From positions 434,001 through 498,000 of the forward strand of contig NZ_KZ848474.1 in the NCBI RefSeq assembly GCF_003327285.1: DNA of 64,000 bases. The letters run 5' to 3'. The translations under genes and the position numbers were made by a program. The notes beneath the pieces were generated by a model. That model searched no databases, had not been told where the DNA came from, and was given only the letters and a program-made list of their open reading frames with translations. Below, in pieces: positions 45,206-55,806 of the stretch. This stretch comes from Microbacterium sorbitolivorans (GTDB lineage Bacteria > Actinomycetota > Actinomycetes > Actinomycetales > Microbacteriaceae). Position 1 is the first letter of the stretch. The number at the start of each line of letters is the position of its first letter.

Positions 45206-47455
45206 TTACGCCCCCGCCGCCAGGATCCGCGTCACGAGCTCGGCGGGAACGCCGAAGCTCACGAGGCGGCTGAGCGGCATGTCGTTACCCATGGGGTTGA
45301 GCTCGCCGTCAGTCATCATGATGGCTCCGAAGGGGCTCGCCGAGATCTCGGCGCGGGCGATCGGGCCCGCGACGGGGTGCGCGAACGCGTCGCCCACCGA
45401 CGAGTCGCGCGTGACCGGGATCACGAGGGCGTCGCCCGAGACCGACACGGTTGCCGAGGCGTGCAGCTCGCGGCTCGAGGATCCGACCTCGACGACGTAG
45501 TCGCCCGACTCGAGGATCCAGCTCGAGACGCGCTCCTCCCAGTAGCGCAGGTCGCGCTTGCGGGCCAGCAGCTCGACCGTCACGGTCTCGCCCGGCTGGA
45601 TCTCGACGCTCTGGAACGCCTTGAGCTCGCGCGGCGCGCGGTCGACGGCGGATCCGGGGAGCGACACGTACGCCTGCACGACCTCGCGGCCCGCGCGGTC
45701 GCCCGTGTTGGTCACGTCGACCGAGATCGCGATGCCCTCGTCGGTCCAGCGGGCCGTGGCGTCGCCGTAGGCGAAGCTCGTGTAGCTCAGGCCGTGGCCG
45801 AAGGGGTAGGCGACGTCGATCTTGCGGGCGTCGTACCAGCGGTAGCCGACGTAGATGCCCTCGCCGTAGCGCACGTGCTGGCCCTCGCCGGGGAACGACG
45901 TGAACGCGGCGGTGTCCTCGAGGCGGTACGGGAACGACTCGGCGAGACGGCCCGACGGGTTGACGGCGCCGTAGAGCACGTCGGCGACGCCGGATCCGCC
46001 GGCCTGGCCGAGCAGCCAGCTCTCGACGATCGCGGGGACGCGGTCGGCGAAGGGCAGCGCCACGACGCCGCCGTTCGACAGCACCACGACGGTGTTCGGG
46101 TTCGCGGCGGCGACGGCGTCGACGAGCGCGAGGTGCTCGTCCGGCAGGTTGATGTGGTCGCGGTCGAAGCCCTCCGACTCGTCCTCGTCGGGGAGGCCCA
46201 CGAAAACGAGTGCGATCTCGGCATCCTTCGCGGCGGCGACGGCGGCCTCGCGCAGCTCGGCGAGAACCGACTCGGGCTGCTTCGGGGCCTTGCCGCCCGA
46301 CATGCCGATGCCCTCGGGGGCCTCCGGCAGCACGTAGCCCGGCGCGTAGGTAACGTCGCCCGCGACCTCGCGGATCTGCTCCAGCGCGGTGTCGACGCGG
46401 GTCGGGTTGATGTGGCTGGATCCGCCGCCCTGGTAGCGCGGCTTCTCGGCGAACTCGCCGATCACGGCGACCTTCTGCGAGGGCGAGAGGGGCAGGATCC
46501 CGTTCTCGTTCTTGAGGAGGACGATCGAGCGGCCGGCGGCCTCGCGGGCGAGGGCGTGGTGCGCGTCGACGTCGAGGGATCCGGCGGCCGCGGCGCGCTC
46601 GGTGGCGCGGCGGATGAGGTTCAGGACGCGCTCGGCCGAGCGGTCGAGGTCGGCCTCGTCGAGCTCGCCGGCCTTGACGGCGGCGACGAGCTGGCGGTCG
46701 CTGAGGCCGCCCGACGACGGCATCTCGAGGTCCATGCCAGCCTTGATGCCCTCGATGCGCACGTTCGATGCGCCCCAGTCGCTGACGACGAGGCCCTCGA
46801 AGCCCCACTCGTCGCGGAGGACCTCGGTGAGGAGGAACGGATCCTCCGACGCGTACACGCCGTTGACGCGGTTGTACGAGCACATGACCGTCCACGGCTG
46901 CTCGTCCTCGACGACGCCCTGGAACGCGCGCAGGTAGATCTCGCGCAGCGGGCGCGGATCCACGTCGCTCGACACGCGCATGCGGTCGGTCTCCTGGTTG
47001 TTGGCGGCGAAGTGCTTCAGCGAGGTGCCGACGCCCTGCGACTGGATGCCGCGCACAATGCCGGATCCCATGTCGGAGGCGTGAATCGGGTCCTCCGAGA
47101 AGTACTCGAAGTTGCGGCCGCAGAGCACGCTGCGCTTGATGTTGACGCCGGGGCCGAGCACGACGGCGACGTCTTCGATCGCGGCCTCTGTGCCGATCGC
47201 GGCGCCGACGCGGGCGGCGAGCTCCGGATCCCAGCTCGCGCCGAGCCCGACGGCCGGCGGGAAGCAGGTGGCCGGCACCGAGGCATTGAGGCCCAGGTGG
47301 TCGCTATCGCCGGCCTGCTTGCGCAGGCCGTGGGGGCCATCGGTGACCATGATGCTCTGGATGCCGAGGCGCTCGATCGCCTCGAGGCGCCAGAAGTCGA
47401 GGCCGCTCGTGAGCGCGGCCTTTTCCTCGAGGGTGAGGTCCGAAATGTCGGGCAT
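45206..47455 (-). CDS. GH3 family beta-glucosidase
   Basis: A 749-aa glycoside hydrolase of family 3 without signal peptide, so cytoplasmic. The nucleophile is Asp226 in GLVVSDWGAS. The (alpha/beta)6 domain, with VIGEFAEKPRYQGGGSSH, and a C-terminal fibronectin type III-like domain follow in the usual order. The ATG at 47455 follows GATGGAGC; an in-frame ATG at 47467 is possible. It is divergent from a TetR gene, which probably represses it. Family 3 covers glucosides, xylosides and more, so the sugar is uncertain. Confidence 0.93.
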   Translation of the reverse strand: MPDISDLTLEEKAALTSGLDFWRLEAIERLGIQSIMVTDGPHGLRKQAGDSDHLGLNASVPATCFPPAVGLGASWDPELAARVGAAIGTEAAIEDVAVVLGPGVNIKRSVLCGRNFEYFSEDPIHASDMGSGIVRGIQSQGVGTSLKHFAANNQETDRMRVSSDVDPRPLREIYLRAFQGVVEDEQPWTVMCSYNRVNGVYASEDPFLLTEVLRDEWGFEGLVVSDWGASNVRIEGIKAGMDLEMPSSGGLSDRQLVAAVKAGELDEADLDRSAERVLNLIRRATERAAAAGSLDVDAHHALAREAAGRSIVLLKNENGILPLSPSQKVAVIGEFAEKPRYQGGGSSHINPTRVDTALEQIREVAGDVTYAPGYVLPEAPEGIGMSGGKAPKQPESVLAELREAAVAAAKDAEIALVFVGLPDEDESEGFDRDHINLPDEHLALVDAVAAANPNTVVVLSNGGVVALPFADRVPAIVESWLLGQAGGSGVADVLYGAVNPSGRLAESFPYRLEDTAAFTSFPGEGQHVRYGEGIYVGYRWYDARKIDVAYPFGHGLSYTSFAYGDATARWTDEGIAISVDVTNTGDRAGREVVQAYVSLPGSAVDRAPRELKAFQSVEIQPGETVTVELLARKRDLRYWEERVSSWILESGDYVVEVGSSSRELHASATVSVSGDALVIPVTRDSSVGDAFAHPVAGPIARAEISASPFGAIMMTDGELNPMGNDMPLSRLVSFGVPAELVTRILAAGA

Positions 47456-47489
47456 GTGATGCTCCATCGCGTCGAAGGGGTGTTGCGAA

Positions 47490-47532
47490 AACCATACGCC
47501 GGTTGGTTTTGAAAAACAACCGTCACTTGGTT
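47490..47532. promoter_or_regulatory. Paired TetR operators in the GH3-tetR divergent promoter
   Basis: Two AACC-N7-GGTT sites lie at 47490-47504 and 47518-47532, 28 bp centre to centre. Toward GH3, TTGTTT, 17 bases and TATGGT form a promoter overlapping both. Toward tetR, TTGAAA, 17 bases and TTGTAT do the same. Confidence 0.65.
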
Positions 47533-47546
47533 TGTATCATCGAGGC

Positions 47547-48113
47547 ATGACACGACGGGGTTCATACGCAAAAGGCGTCGCGAAGCGCGAGGAAATTCTC
47601 TCGGTTGCGCTCGACGTTGTCGCCCGCCGCGGATACGCCGGAGCCTCGGTGCGCGAGATCGCCGAGGCCGTGGGGCTCAGTCAGGCCGGCCTCCTGCACT
47701 ACTTCGACAGCAAGGGCGAGCTGTTCACGGCGATCCTCGAGAAGCGCGACGAGGTCGATTACGCCGGAAACACGGGCGACTTCCTCGACGACCTCGTGCG
47801 CGTCGTCGCCCACAACGCCGAGGTTCCCGGGCTCGTTCGCCTCTTCGCCCAGCTCTCGCTCGAGGCGGCGGATCCGCAGCACCCCGCGCACGACTTCTTC
47901 CGCGACCGCTACGCGTTCCTCCGCGAGACGCTGACCGAGCGGATCCGCGCGGGGCAGGCCGACGGATCCCTGCGGGCCGCGCTCGATCCCGAGCGCACCG
48001 CGACGCTCATCATCGCCGCGACCGACGGCCTGCAGGCGCAATTCCTGCTGGATCCGTCGACCGATATGGCCGCAGAGCTCGCGGGGTTCCTCGCCGATCT
48101 GAGGGCGAGTTAG
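47547..48113 (+). CDS. TetR/AcrR family regulator
   Basis: A 188-aa repressor with an N-terminal helix-turn-helix (SVREIAEAVGLSQAGLLHYFDSK) and a TetR-type ligand-binding domain. The ATG at 47547 was chosen because GAGG lies just upstream; a frame from 47532 would overlap the operator. The divergent position and paired operators suggest control of the GH3 gene and of itself, probably lifted by a sugar-related ligand. Confidence 0.9.
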   Translation: MTRRGSYAKGVAKREEILSVALDVVARRGYAGASVREIAEAVGLSQAGLLHYFDSKGELFTAILEKRDEVDYAGNTGDFLDDLVRVVAHNAEVPGLVRLFAQLSLEAADPQHPAHDFFRDRYAFLRETLTERIRAGQADGSLRAALDPERTATLIIAATDGLQAQFLLDPSTDMAAELAGFLADLRAS

Positions 48114-48302
48114 TCGAGCGAGGCCGGCCGCTCCGCCGTGCTCGCGCGGCGTTCGTCGCGGCCAGTCTATTGAGATGAATACGCAATTGACGGGGCCGAA
48201 GTGATCGGTATATCTTTGCGGCGGCTCGCGAGTTTTCGCGCGCTCTAAGACACATCGGGGGTTGTGCCTTACTCGCACGCCCCCTGAGGGGGAGAGATTT
48301 CT

Positions 48303-48785
48303 ATGAAGCGCATTCTTGGCGTCGGTTCAATCGTGCTACTGAGCGTTGCGGCGCTCACGGGCTGCGGCTCGGCATCGGGCGACGAACTGACCGACGACTT
48401 TCTGAAGGCGGTTCAGGAGAACGACGCCGACCTGATTCCGGCGGGTGCGGTCTGCTCCGACGGCAAGCTCGACGACTTCGACTACGCCTACAACTCGTTC
48501 ATGTTCAGCAGCAAGGGCTCGTTCGACGACACCGTCGAGTACAGCAACGAGAACTGGGACGACCTGAAGAAGGCCGACCGCGACGCGGCCAAGTTCGTGA
48601 AGGCAGAGCCCTACAAGACGCGCTCGAGCGACAAGAGCTCGCGCGATGACGACGACATTCTCGTGCACCACGACGTCGTCGTGACGGGCGAGGACGGCTT
48701 CGCCGTGGGCCAGGCCTCGGTCGTCACGACCGACGCGCTCGGCGACACCTGCATCGTGGCGGCGGGCTTCTACACCAGCTACTAA
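48303..48785 (+). CDS. Hypothetical lipoprotein
   Basis: A 160-aa protein with an N-terminal signal peptide and lipobox ALTGC at about residue 20. The mature part is rich in Asp, Lys and Ser and contains a cysteine pair (CSDGK near the front and DTCIVAAGF near the end) that may form a disulfide. I do not recognise the family. GGGAGAG precedes the ATG, and a strong terminator follows the gene. Confidence 0.78.
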   Translation: MKRILGVGSIVLLSVAALTGCGSASGDELTDDFLKAVQENDADLIPAGAVCSDGKLDDFDYAYNSFMFSSKGSFDDTVEYSNENWDDLKKADRDAAKFVKAEPYKTRSSDKSSRDDDDILVHHDVVVTGEDGFAVGQASVVTTDALGDTCIVAAGFYTSY

Positions 48786-48790
48786 GCGAA

Positions 48791-48816
48791 CGGCCCCGGG
48801 AGAGATCCCGGGGCCG
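48791..48816. terminator. Terminator between the lipoprotein and DUF6049 genes
   Basis: A perfect 11-bp stem, CGGCCCCGGGA against TCCCGGGGCCG, with a GAGA loop. It lies between convergent genes. Confidence 0.85.
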
Positions 48817-48829
48817 TAAATGACCCCGC

Positions 48830-50734
48830 CTACGCCTCGGTGGGGGCCGGCTCGTCCGTGCGGTCGCGGCGGCGACGGCGCACCTGGCGCACGGCGCCGA
48901 TGCCGAGGAACAGCACGATGATCGTGCCGAGAACGCCGAGGCCGACGCGCTCCCAGCTCGCCCGCACCGTCACCGGGGCGTCGCGCGTCGGGCCGATCTG
49001 CGTGCCCGAGGCCGACTCGAGCGTGTAGTGCACCGTGACGTCGCCCGAGCCGACGCGCGCCTTGACGTCGATCTTCGCGCGCGTGACGCTGTCGGCCTGC
49101 GCCGTCACGACGGTGCGCTGCTCGATCACGAGGCGCGGGTCGTCCGATACCGCGACGATCGTCACCTCGGCCGGGTACGGCAGGTCGTTGCGGATCCAGA
49201 CCGGCATGGGTGCGGATCCGCTGAGCAGCTGCACGGGCTGCTGCTGCTGCAGCTCGATCGCGTGGGCGCGGTCGTCGTTCAGCACGGCGAGGGCCTCGGC
49301 CCGTTCGCTCCACCCCTCGGCGTCGTCCTGCCACGCCACCGAGAGCAGCTGCTGCATCTCGGCGCGCGTCTCACCGAGGAACGCCGCGGGCTCGGCCAGC
49401 GCCGTCGAGATCGTCGTGAGGCCCGGCTGGTCGTCGAGGTATCCCGCGATCGCCGCGATGCGCGACGTGTCGGGCTCGGTGTCGTCGAGGGCGACGGATC
49501 CGTCGGCCGCGTCGAGCGTCGCCTCGAGGCTCACGGGGCGCTGGCCCGCGAGCGACGTTGCCGTCTCGATCGCGGCGGCAAGGCCGTCGGTCTCGCCGCG
49601 GTCGAACGCCACGAGGAGCGGGCCGTCGGCGTCGAGCTCCGCGAGCCACAGTTGGGCGCGCGCGGTCTCGGTCTCGAGGGCCTGCAGATCCGGATCCTCC
49701 TCGCGCGCCGCCGCCAGCAGCGCCGCCGCGAGCTCGTCGTCGTACGCGAGCACGGAGTCGCCGAGCGCGGGCTCGTCGTTCGTCGTGCTCGACGCCGGGG
49801 CGAGCACGTGCGCGTCGGAGTCGCCCGTGAGGGCCGCGACGGTGTCGTCGTCGGCGGATCCGGGGCTCGGCCAGAACAGCTTCTCCGGCGCATCGCCGAT
49901 GTCGAGCAGCGAGCTGAGCGTCGCGCTCGCCGCGGACGCGTCGAGGAAGTTGCCGAGGTGCGAGGGCAGGAGGAGCGAGTCGAGGCCCGCGTCGACCTGC
50001 GGCGTCACGTCGGCGTCGCCGTACTGCAGGGCGAAGCGGTCGTTGGGCAGCGCCATGAGGCGGTCAAGCCACTCGGTTGCCGCAGCGGGGGCGTTCTCGC
50101 CGAGCGCGCGGATGGCCGCCGGGATCGCGGGGTCGATCGCGAGGATCGCGCCCGTGCCGTCGACGGCGTCGAGTTGCGCGGTGAGCGATCCGTCGGCCGC
50201 CGTCAGCTCGGCGAGCGCGTCGGACGACAGGATCCCCGCCGTGATCGCGGGCGCCGTGATCGGGACGACGAGGGCGACCCCGGCCTGGCCCTCCTCGGGC
50301 ACGTAGACGACGGCGCGCTGCTCGGCGTCGTCCCACTTCGCCGCGACGGGGTAGACGCCGGCCGTGAGCCCGTCGAACGCCAGCGTCGCGGTCGCGCTCG
50401 TCTCCCCGCTCGCGACGTCGACCTCGTCGACGGCCGTCTGCGCGGATCCGGAGCCCGTGAGCCACGCGCGCACCTCGTCGGCCGAGCCGAGCGCGGATCC
50501 GCGGGTCACGACGACGCTGTCGTCGTCGCCCGAGAGGACGAAGCTCGCGTTCACGGATCCGGCGGTCGCGACGCCGCCTGCGGCGAGCGTCATCTCGATG
50601 GATCCGCCGGCCGCGGGTTTGCCGTCGGCGGCGATCGCCGGATCCGCGAGCGCGACGAGCGCCGCGGCGGCGGCCAGCACGCAGGCGATGCGGCGGGGGC
50701 GGCCCGGGGACGGGGAAAGAGATGACGAATTCAT
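48830..50734 (-). CDS. DUF6049 family membrane protein
   Basis: A 634-aa protein with a signal peptide near the N-terminus (IACVLAAAAALVALADPAIA), a large extracytoplasmic part and a single C-terminal membrane helix (LGVLGTIIVLFLGIGAV) followed by a basic tail. Homologues such as the M. tuberculosis Rv3909 neighbourhood lie directly before murJ/mviN and are thought to be envelope-related. Here murJ is not downstream. The start at 50734 is a choice; no clear ribosome binding site is visible. Confidence 0.82.
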   Translation of the reverse strand: MNSSSLSPSPGRPRRIACVLAAAAALVALADPAIAADGKPAAGGSIEMTLAAGGVATAGSVNASFVLSGDDDSVVVTRGSALGSADEVRAWLTGSGSAQTAVDEVDVASGETSATATLAFDGLTAGVYPVAAKWDDAEQRAVVYVPEEGQAGVALVVPITAPAITAGILSSDALAELTAADGSLTAQLDAVDGTGAILAIDPAIPAAIRALGENAPAAATEWLDRLMALPNDRFALQYGDADVTPQVDAGLDSLLLPSHLGNFLDASAASATLSSLLDIGDAPEKLFWPSPGSADDDTVAALTGDSDAHVLAPASSTTNDEPALGDSVLAYDDELAAALLAAAREEDPDLQALETETARAQLWLAELDADGPLLVAFDRGETDGLAAAIETATSLAGQRPVSLEATLDAADGSVALDDTEPDTSRIAAIAGYLDDQPGLTTISTALAEPAAFLGETRAEMQQLLSVAWQDDAEGWSERAEALAVLNDDRAHAIELQQQQPVQLLSGSAPMPVWIRNDLPYPAEVTIVAVSDDPRLVIEQRTVVTAQADSVTRAKIDVKARVGSGDVTVHYTLESASGTQIGPTRDAPVTVRASWERVGLGVLGTIIVLFLGIGAVRQVRRRRRDRTDEPAPTEA

Positions 50735-50903
50735 AAGCGCGGTGTGAACACTGTGCCGCGGGGGCGGCGTCGTAGACGATTCTACGGACGCGGGTGCCGC
50801 GCGGCTGGGAAGCGCCCCACGCGGTGGAATCTGGGGGGCCGCGGGGCCGATAGGATCAGTGTCAGGACACCAACTTCGCTGAGAACGAGGGAAGCGCGAA
50901 AAA

Positions 50904-52057
50904 GTGACTGCGAACGCCATCGACGCTGTTATCGAACTGACCGGCGGTGTCGTCAAGCGAAGCTCGCGCCTCGCTGACGGCCGCGAGCTGATCTACTTCG
51001 ACGACCCCGATACGACGCTTCCCCCGGAGCGACGGATCGACGAGCGAGACCTCGCCCCGCGCCCCGAGACGGCGAACATGCGCCGCGACGTCCTCACGGG
51101 CGAGTGGATCACGGTCGCCGCCAACCGGCAGAACCGCGCCATGCTGCCGCCCGCGGAGCTGGATCCGTTGGCCCCGCAGAGCGAGACCAACCCGTCCGAG
51201 GTGCCCAGCCAGTACGACGTCGCCGTCTTCGAGAACAAGTCGCCGTCGCTCGGCCCTGCCCTCGCGCTCGCGACCGGCGACGTGCCCCAGGGCGACGACG
51301 CCCCGCAGAGCCTCGACGACCTCGCGGCCCCCGGCCTCGGCCGCACCCGCACGGCCATCGGCCGCTGCGAGGTCGTGTGCTTCAGCCCCGAGCGCACCGG
51401 TAGCTTCGGCACCCAGACCGTCACGCGCGCCCGCACCGTCATCGAGGCGTGGGCCGACCGTACCGCCGCGCTCTCGGCGCTCCCCGGCGTCGAGCAGGTG
51501 TTCCCGTTCGAGAACCGCGGCGAGCAGATCGGCGTGACCCTGCACCACCCGCACGGCCAGATCTACTCGTACCCCTACGTCACGCCGCGCACGACGACGC
51601 TCCTGCAGCAGATCGAGAAGCAGGGCGACGACCTCTTCCAGCAGATCGTCGACTTCGAGCAGGCCGGCCCCCGCGTCGTGCTCGAGGCCGAGAACTGGCT
51701 CGCGTACGTGCCGTTCGCGGCGCGCTGGCCCGTCGAGGTGCACCTCGTCCCCCGCCGTCACGCCGCCGACTTCACCGAGCTGAACTCCGCCGAGCGCGAC
51801 GAGCTCGCGGAGGTCTACCTGCGGATCCTGGGCGGCGTCGACCGCCTCTACGACACCCCCACGCCGTATATCGCGGCGTGGCACCAGGCGCCCGTGAACG
51901 TGGGCCGCGACACCGTGCGCATGCACCTGCAGCTCACGTCGCCCCGCCGCGCCGCCGACAAGCTCAAGTTCCTCGCCGGATCCGAGGCCGCCATGGGCGC
52001 CTGGACCGCCGAGATCCCGCCCGAGGTGGGCGCAGAACGACTCCGGGAGGCCATCGG

Positions 52058-52061
<4 letters not shown>
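50904..52061 (+). CDS. galT: Galactose-1-phosphate uridylyltransferase
   Basis: A 385-aa Leloir-pathway enzyme that exchanges UMP between UDP-glucose and galactose-1-phosphate. The active-site motif is HHPHGQIYSYPY, with His217 the likely nucleophile. An N-terminal segment has DVLTGEWITVAANRQNRA, and a later EVHLVPRRH strand also fits. The GTG at 50904 has GAGGGAAG upstream. It is coupled to galK by a 4-base ATGA overlap. It could use galactose from the GH42 and GH59-like enzymes of this window. Confidence 0.96.
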
Positions 52062-53245
<1,184 letters not shown>

Positions 53246-53307
53246 CTGCCACTCCTCGGGGCCGCCACAACCGCGGCGCCGTCCTCCGTGTGGGCGTCAT
53301 TCTTCGT

Positions 53308-53367
53308 GAGGGTCGCCAAAAAATGCCGGGTTGCGCTGTCGCGCACCGGCATTTTTTGGCGACCCTC
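53308..53367. terminator. Long perfect hairpin (22-bp arms) after galK
   Basis: Arms at 53308-53329 and 53346-53367 pair perfectly around a 16-base loop. The sequence shares GGTCGCCA-AAAATGC and a TGTCGCGCA loop with the hairpin at 28206-28261. It ends one base before the stop of the convergent methyltransferase gene. Confidence 0.85.
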
Positions 53368-53368
53368 G

Positions 53369-54886
53369 CTAGAGCCTGAGGAAACCGTCGTCGATCAGGG
53401 CGCGCACGGCCGGCAGCACCGAGTCGGTGAGCGCCCGCTCGTCGACCTCGAGCAGCTGAGCGAGCGCGCCGAGGATCTGGCCGACCGAGAGGTCGCCATC
53501 GCTCGCGCCGACGAGGCCCGCGAGGGCCGGATCCGCCTGAACCGACCGGCCGAAGCCGCCGCCCTGGCGCAGCTCGATCACCGTCGGATTCTCGGCGCCC
53601 GGCAGGTAGTGGCGCGTCTCGGTCACGTCGGACGCGGCGGTCAGGTGCCTGCTCAGGAGTTCCGCATCGCTCAGCGCCGCCTGGGCGTCGTGGGCCGCGA
53701 GCACCTCGGCGAGGTGGGATCCGAGGGCGCCCTCCGACGGGATCGGTTGCGGAACGCGCTCGTATCGCGCGAGGGTCGGATCCGCCGCCGCGCGCCGCAG
53801 CAGCACGTACCCGAAGCCGATCTCGGTGACGCCGCGCGCCGCGAAGTCATCGAGCCAAGCGTTCAGGAGAACGTCGTGTTCGGGGGATCCGGGCGCGGTG
53901 CCGCCGTCGCGGATCCACATCTCGGCGTACTCGATCGGGTTCAGCGACTCGCGCTCGATGACCCAGGCGTCGAGCGGAACGGGCGACGCCTCGACCCACT
54001 CGCGCACGCGGTCGAGCCCCGCCGACGCGCCCTTCGTCTCCCAGTTCGCGAGGAACTGCGCCGTGCCGCCGGGCACGAGGTGCTCCCCCACGCCCGCGAC
54101 GACCTGCTCGACGAGCGCGTCGCCGACGAGCCCGCCGTCGCGGTACTCGTACTCGGGCACGCCCTTGACGCGCGGGGTGATGACGAACGGCGGGTTCGAC
54201 ACGATGCGGTCGAACGTCTCCCCCGCAACCGGCTCGAAGAGCGATCCGCCGCGCACGTCGAGGCCCGTCGTGTCGTTGATGACGGCGTTCATCTCGGTGA
54301 AGCGCAGGGCGCGCGACGAGATGTCGGTCGCGACGACCTCGTCGGCGTATCGGCGGGCGCGCAGGGCCTGCACGCCGCAGCCGGTACCGAGGTCGAGGAT
54401 CCGCCCCGCCGCCGTCGGCAGCTGCAACCCCGCGAGCGTGAGGGAGGCGCCGCCGACGCCGAGCACGTGATCCTCGGCGAGGGCTCCCCCGCCGGTCGCG
54501 ATCTCGTCGAGGTCGGCGGCGATGATCCACTCGCCCGGGCCGCGGTCGTCGTGGAACGACTGGGGCCGCACGATCGCCGTCGGCACGGTGTCGTCGCCGT
54601 CGAGCCGGGCGAGGCCGAGGTCGACGAGGCCCTGTGCGCTCACGCGTGGTAGCGCGTTATCGACGTCGATGGTCGGCTGCGTGATGCCGAAGATGAGCAG
54701 TCGCGCGAGCACGGCCTGCGCGTCTGTGGCGTCGCCGAGCCCGCGGAGCGCCGGGGTGCGCAGGGTGCGACCGATGGCATCGTCGGCCTCGACGCCCCAG
54801 CGGGCCCGCATCGGTTCGGAGCGGAATCGGGCGGCGGCGAGGTCGGCGGCGAGACTGCGGCACAGGGCGGGATCGGGGTTCAGCAC
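53369..54886 (-). CDS. Class I SAM-dependent methyltransferase with N-terminal extension
   Basis: A 505-aa protein. A 150-residue N-terminal domain is followed by a methyltransferase fold: motif I LDLGTGCGVQALRA, and motif IV NPPF in DRIVSNPPFVITP, as in HemK/PrmC, RsmC and N6-adenine enzymes. A C-terminal extension of about 200 residues follows. Actinobacterial homologues share this layout; the target is unknown. The GTG at 54886 lies 6 bases after GACAAT, a possible leaderless start. Confidence 0.85.
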   Translation of the reverse strand: MLNPDPALCRSLAADLAAARFRSEPMRARWGVEADDAIGRTLRTPALRGLGDATDAQAVLARLLIFGITQPTIDVDNALPRVSAQGLVDLGLARLDGDDTVPTAIVRPQSFHDDRGPGEWIIAADLDEIATGGGALAEDHVLGVGGASLTLAGLQLPTAAGRILDLGTGCGVQALRARRYADEVVATDISSRALRFTEMNAVINDTTGLDVRGGSLFEPVAGETFDRIVSNPPFVITPRVKGVPEYEYRDGGLVGDALVEQVVAGVGEHLVPGGTAQFLANWETKGASAGLDRVREWVEASPVPLDAWVIERESLNPIEYAEMWIRDGGTAPGSPEHDVLLNAWLDDFAARGVTEIGFGYVLLRRAAADPTLARYERVPQPIPSEGALGSHLAEVLAAHDAQAALSDAELLSRHLTAASDVTETRHYLPGAENPTVIELRQGGGFGRSVQADPALAGLVGASDGDLSVGQILGALAQLLEVDERALTDSVLPAVRALIDDGFLRL

Positions 54887-54922
54887 TCCCCCATTGTCGC
54901 TGTCTTCGGGCGCTGAGTTCTG

Positions 54923-55160
54923 GCACTTTGTGGGACACGCTTCGGGGCGTGTCCCAGTTGTGGTGGGAATGGCGGGGTTTTTCCCGCACGAAGTGGGACA
55001 TGCTGTGGGGCGTGTCCCAGTTGAGGTGGGAATGGCGGGCTCATTCCCGCATTAAGTGGGACATGCTGTGGGGCGTGTCCCAGTTGTGGTGGGAATCGCG
55101 CCCTCATTCCCGCACGAAGTGGGACATGCCCCGGACCGTGTCCCGCATAGTGCGGGAATC
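54923..55160. repeat. Palindromic 63-bp repeat array 4 (three units plus halves)
   Basis: Same unit family as array 1. It lies between the methyltransferase start and the TetR gene stop. The last half unit (TGTCCCGCATAGTGCGGGA) is a compact, more diverged version. Confidence 0.9.
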
Positions 55161-55218
55161 GGGGCCCCACACGACGGATCCGCGGGCTCGGGCGCGAGGG
55201 ATCCCGCGCCTGCGGGGC

Positions 55219-55749
55219 TCAGGATCCGCGCAGCCCGCGCTCGACGATCGCGATCGCGCGCTCGGCGGCGTCGGGTGTTGGGGCCGCCGCCGCGTGGAAC
55301 GCGACCATGCTCACGCCGGTCTGGATATCGACGGGCGTGACGCCGTCGCGCAGGTTCTCGCGGGCGATGACGTTGGTGACGATCGAGGCGAGGCGCACGG
55401 CGAGCTCCTCGGCGAGGGGCGACCGCGACGTCAGGAGCACCTCGAGCAGCGACGCCGAGACTTTCGCCTGCTCGGCGACGGCGACAAGTAGTTCGTGCAG
55501 CCCGATGGAGCGCTCCTCGAGTAGCCCGAGGTTTTCCTCGAAGATCGCGATCCCGAGGGTTTCCTTGTCGGGAAAGTGGCGGTAGAGGCTCGCCTGGCCG
55601 ACGCCCGCGCGGCGCGCGATGGCGCTGAAGGGCACCGAGAATCCCTGCTCCGCGAACAGCGTGCGGGCGGCGTCGATGAGGGCGCGGCGATTCTCGGCCG
55701 CGGCGGCCGGCCCGCGGTTTTTCTTCGGGACTTCCCCTGTGCTCGCCAT
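55219..55749 (-). CDS. TetR/AcrR family regulator
   Basis: A 176-aa repressor. The helix-turn-helix reads VPFSAIARRAGVGQASLYRHFPDKE, and a variable ligand domain follows. The ATG at 55749 stands 6 bases after TAGGCT on the minus strand, a leaderless arrangement. It is divergent from an SDR gene with a strong palindrome between them, so it likely controls both. Confidence 0.92.
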   Translation of the reverse strand: MASTGEVPKKNRGPAAAAENRRALIDAARTLFAEQGFSVPFSAIARRAGVGQASLYRHFPDKETLGIAIFEENLGLLEERSIGLHELLVAVAEQAKVSASLLEVLLTSRSPLAEELAVRLASIVTNVIARENLRDGVTPVDIQTGVSMVAFHAAAAPTPDAAERAIAIVERGLRGS

Positions 55750-55763
55750 ACGAGTAGCCTAAT

Positions 55764-55783
55764 ACCGGACATGCTTGTCCGGT
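55764..55783. promoter_or_regulatory. TetR operator palindrome
   Basis: ACCGGACATGCTTGTCCGGT has perfect 8-bp arms around TGCT. It lies between the TetR and SDR genes and overlaps the region upstream of the tetR -10 box. Confidence 0.8.
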
Positions 55784-55806
55784 TGTTTCCAAGGAAGGGA
55801 AAAGTC

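Noticed and set aside
24954..47455. Carbohydrate block as a mobile genomic island
   Set aside because: No integrase, transposase, tRNA target or attachment repeats are visible and GGATCC usage matches the core genes. It is better called an accessory block than an island.
44705..47512. 935-codon open frame antisense to the GH3 gene
   Set aside because: It is a high-GC shadow frame of the GH3 coding sequence extended through the repeat array; codon use and motifs support only the minus-strand gene.
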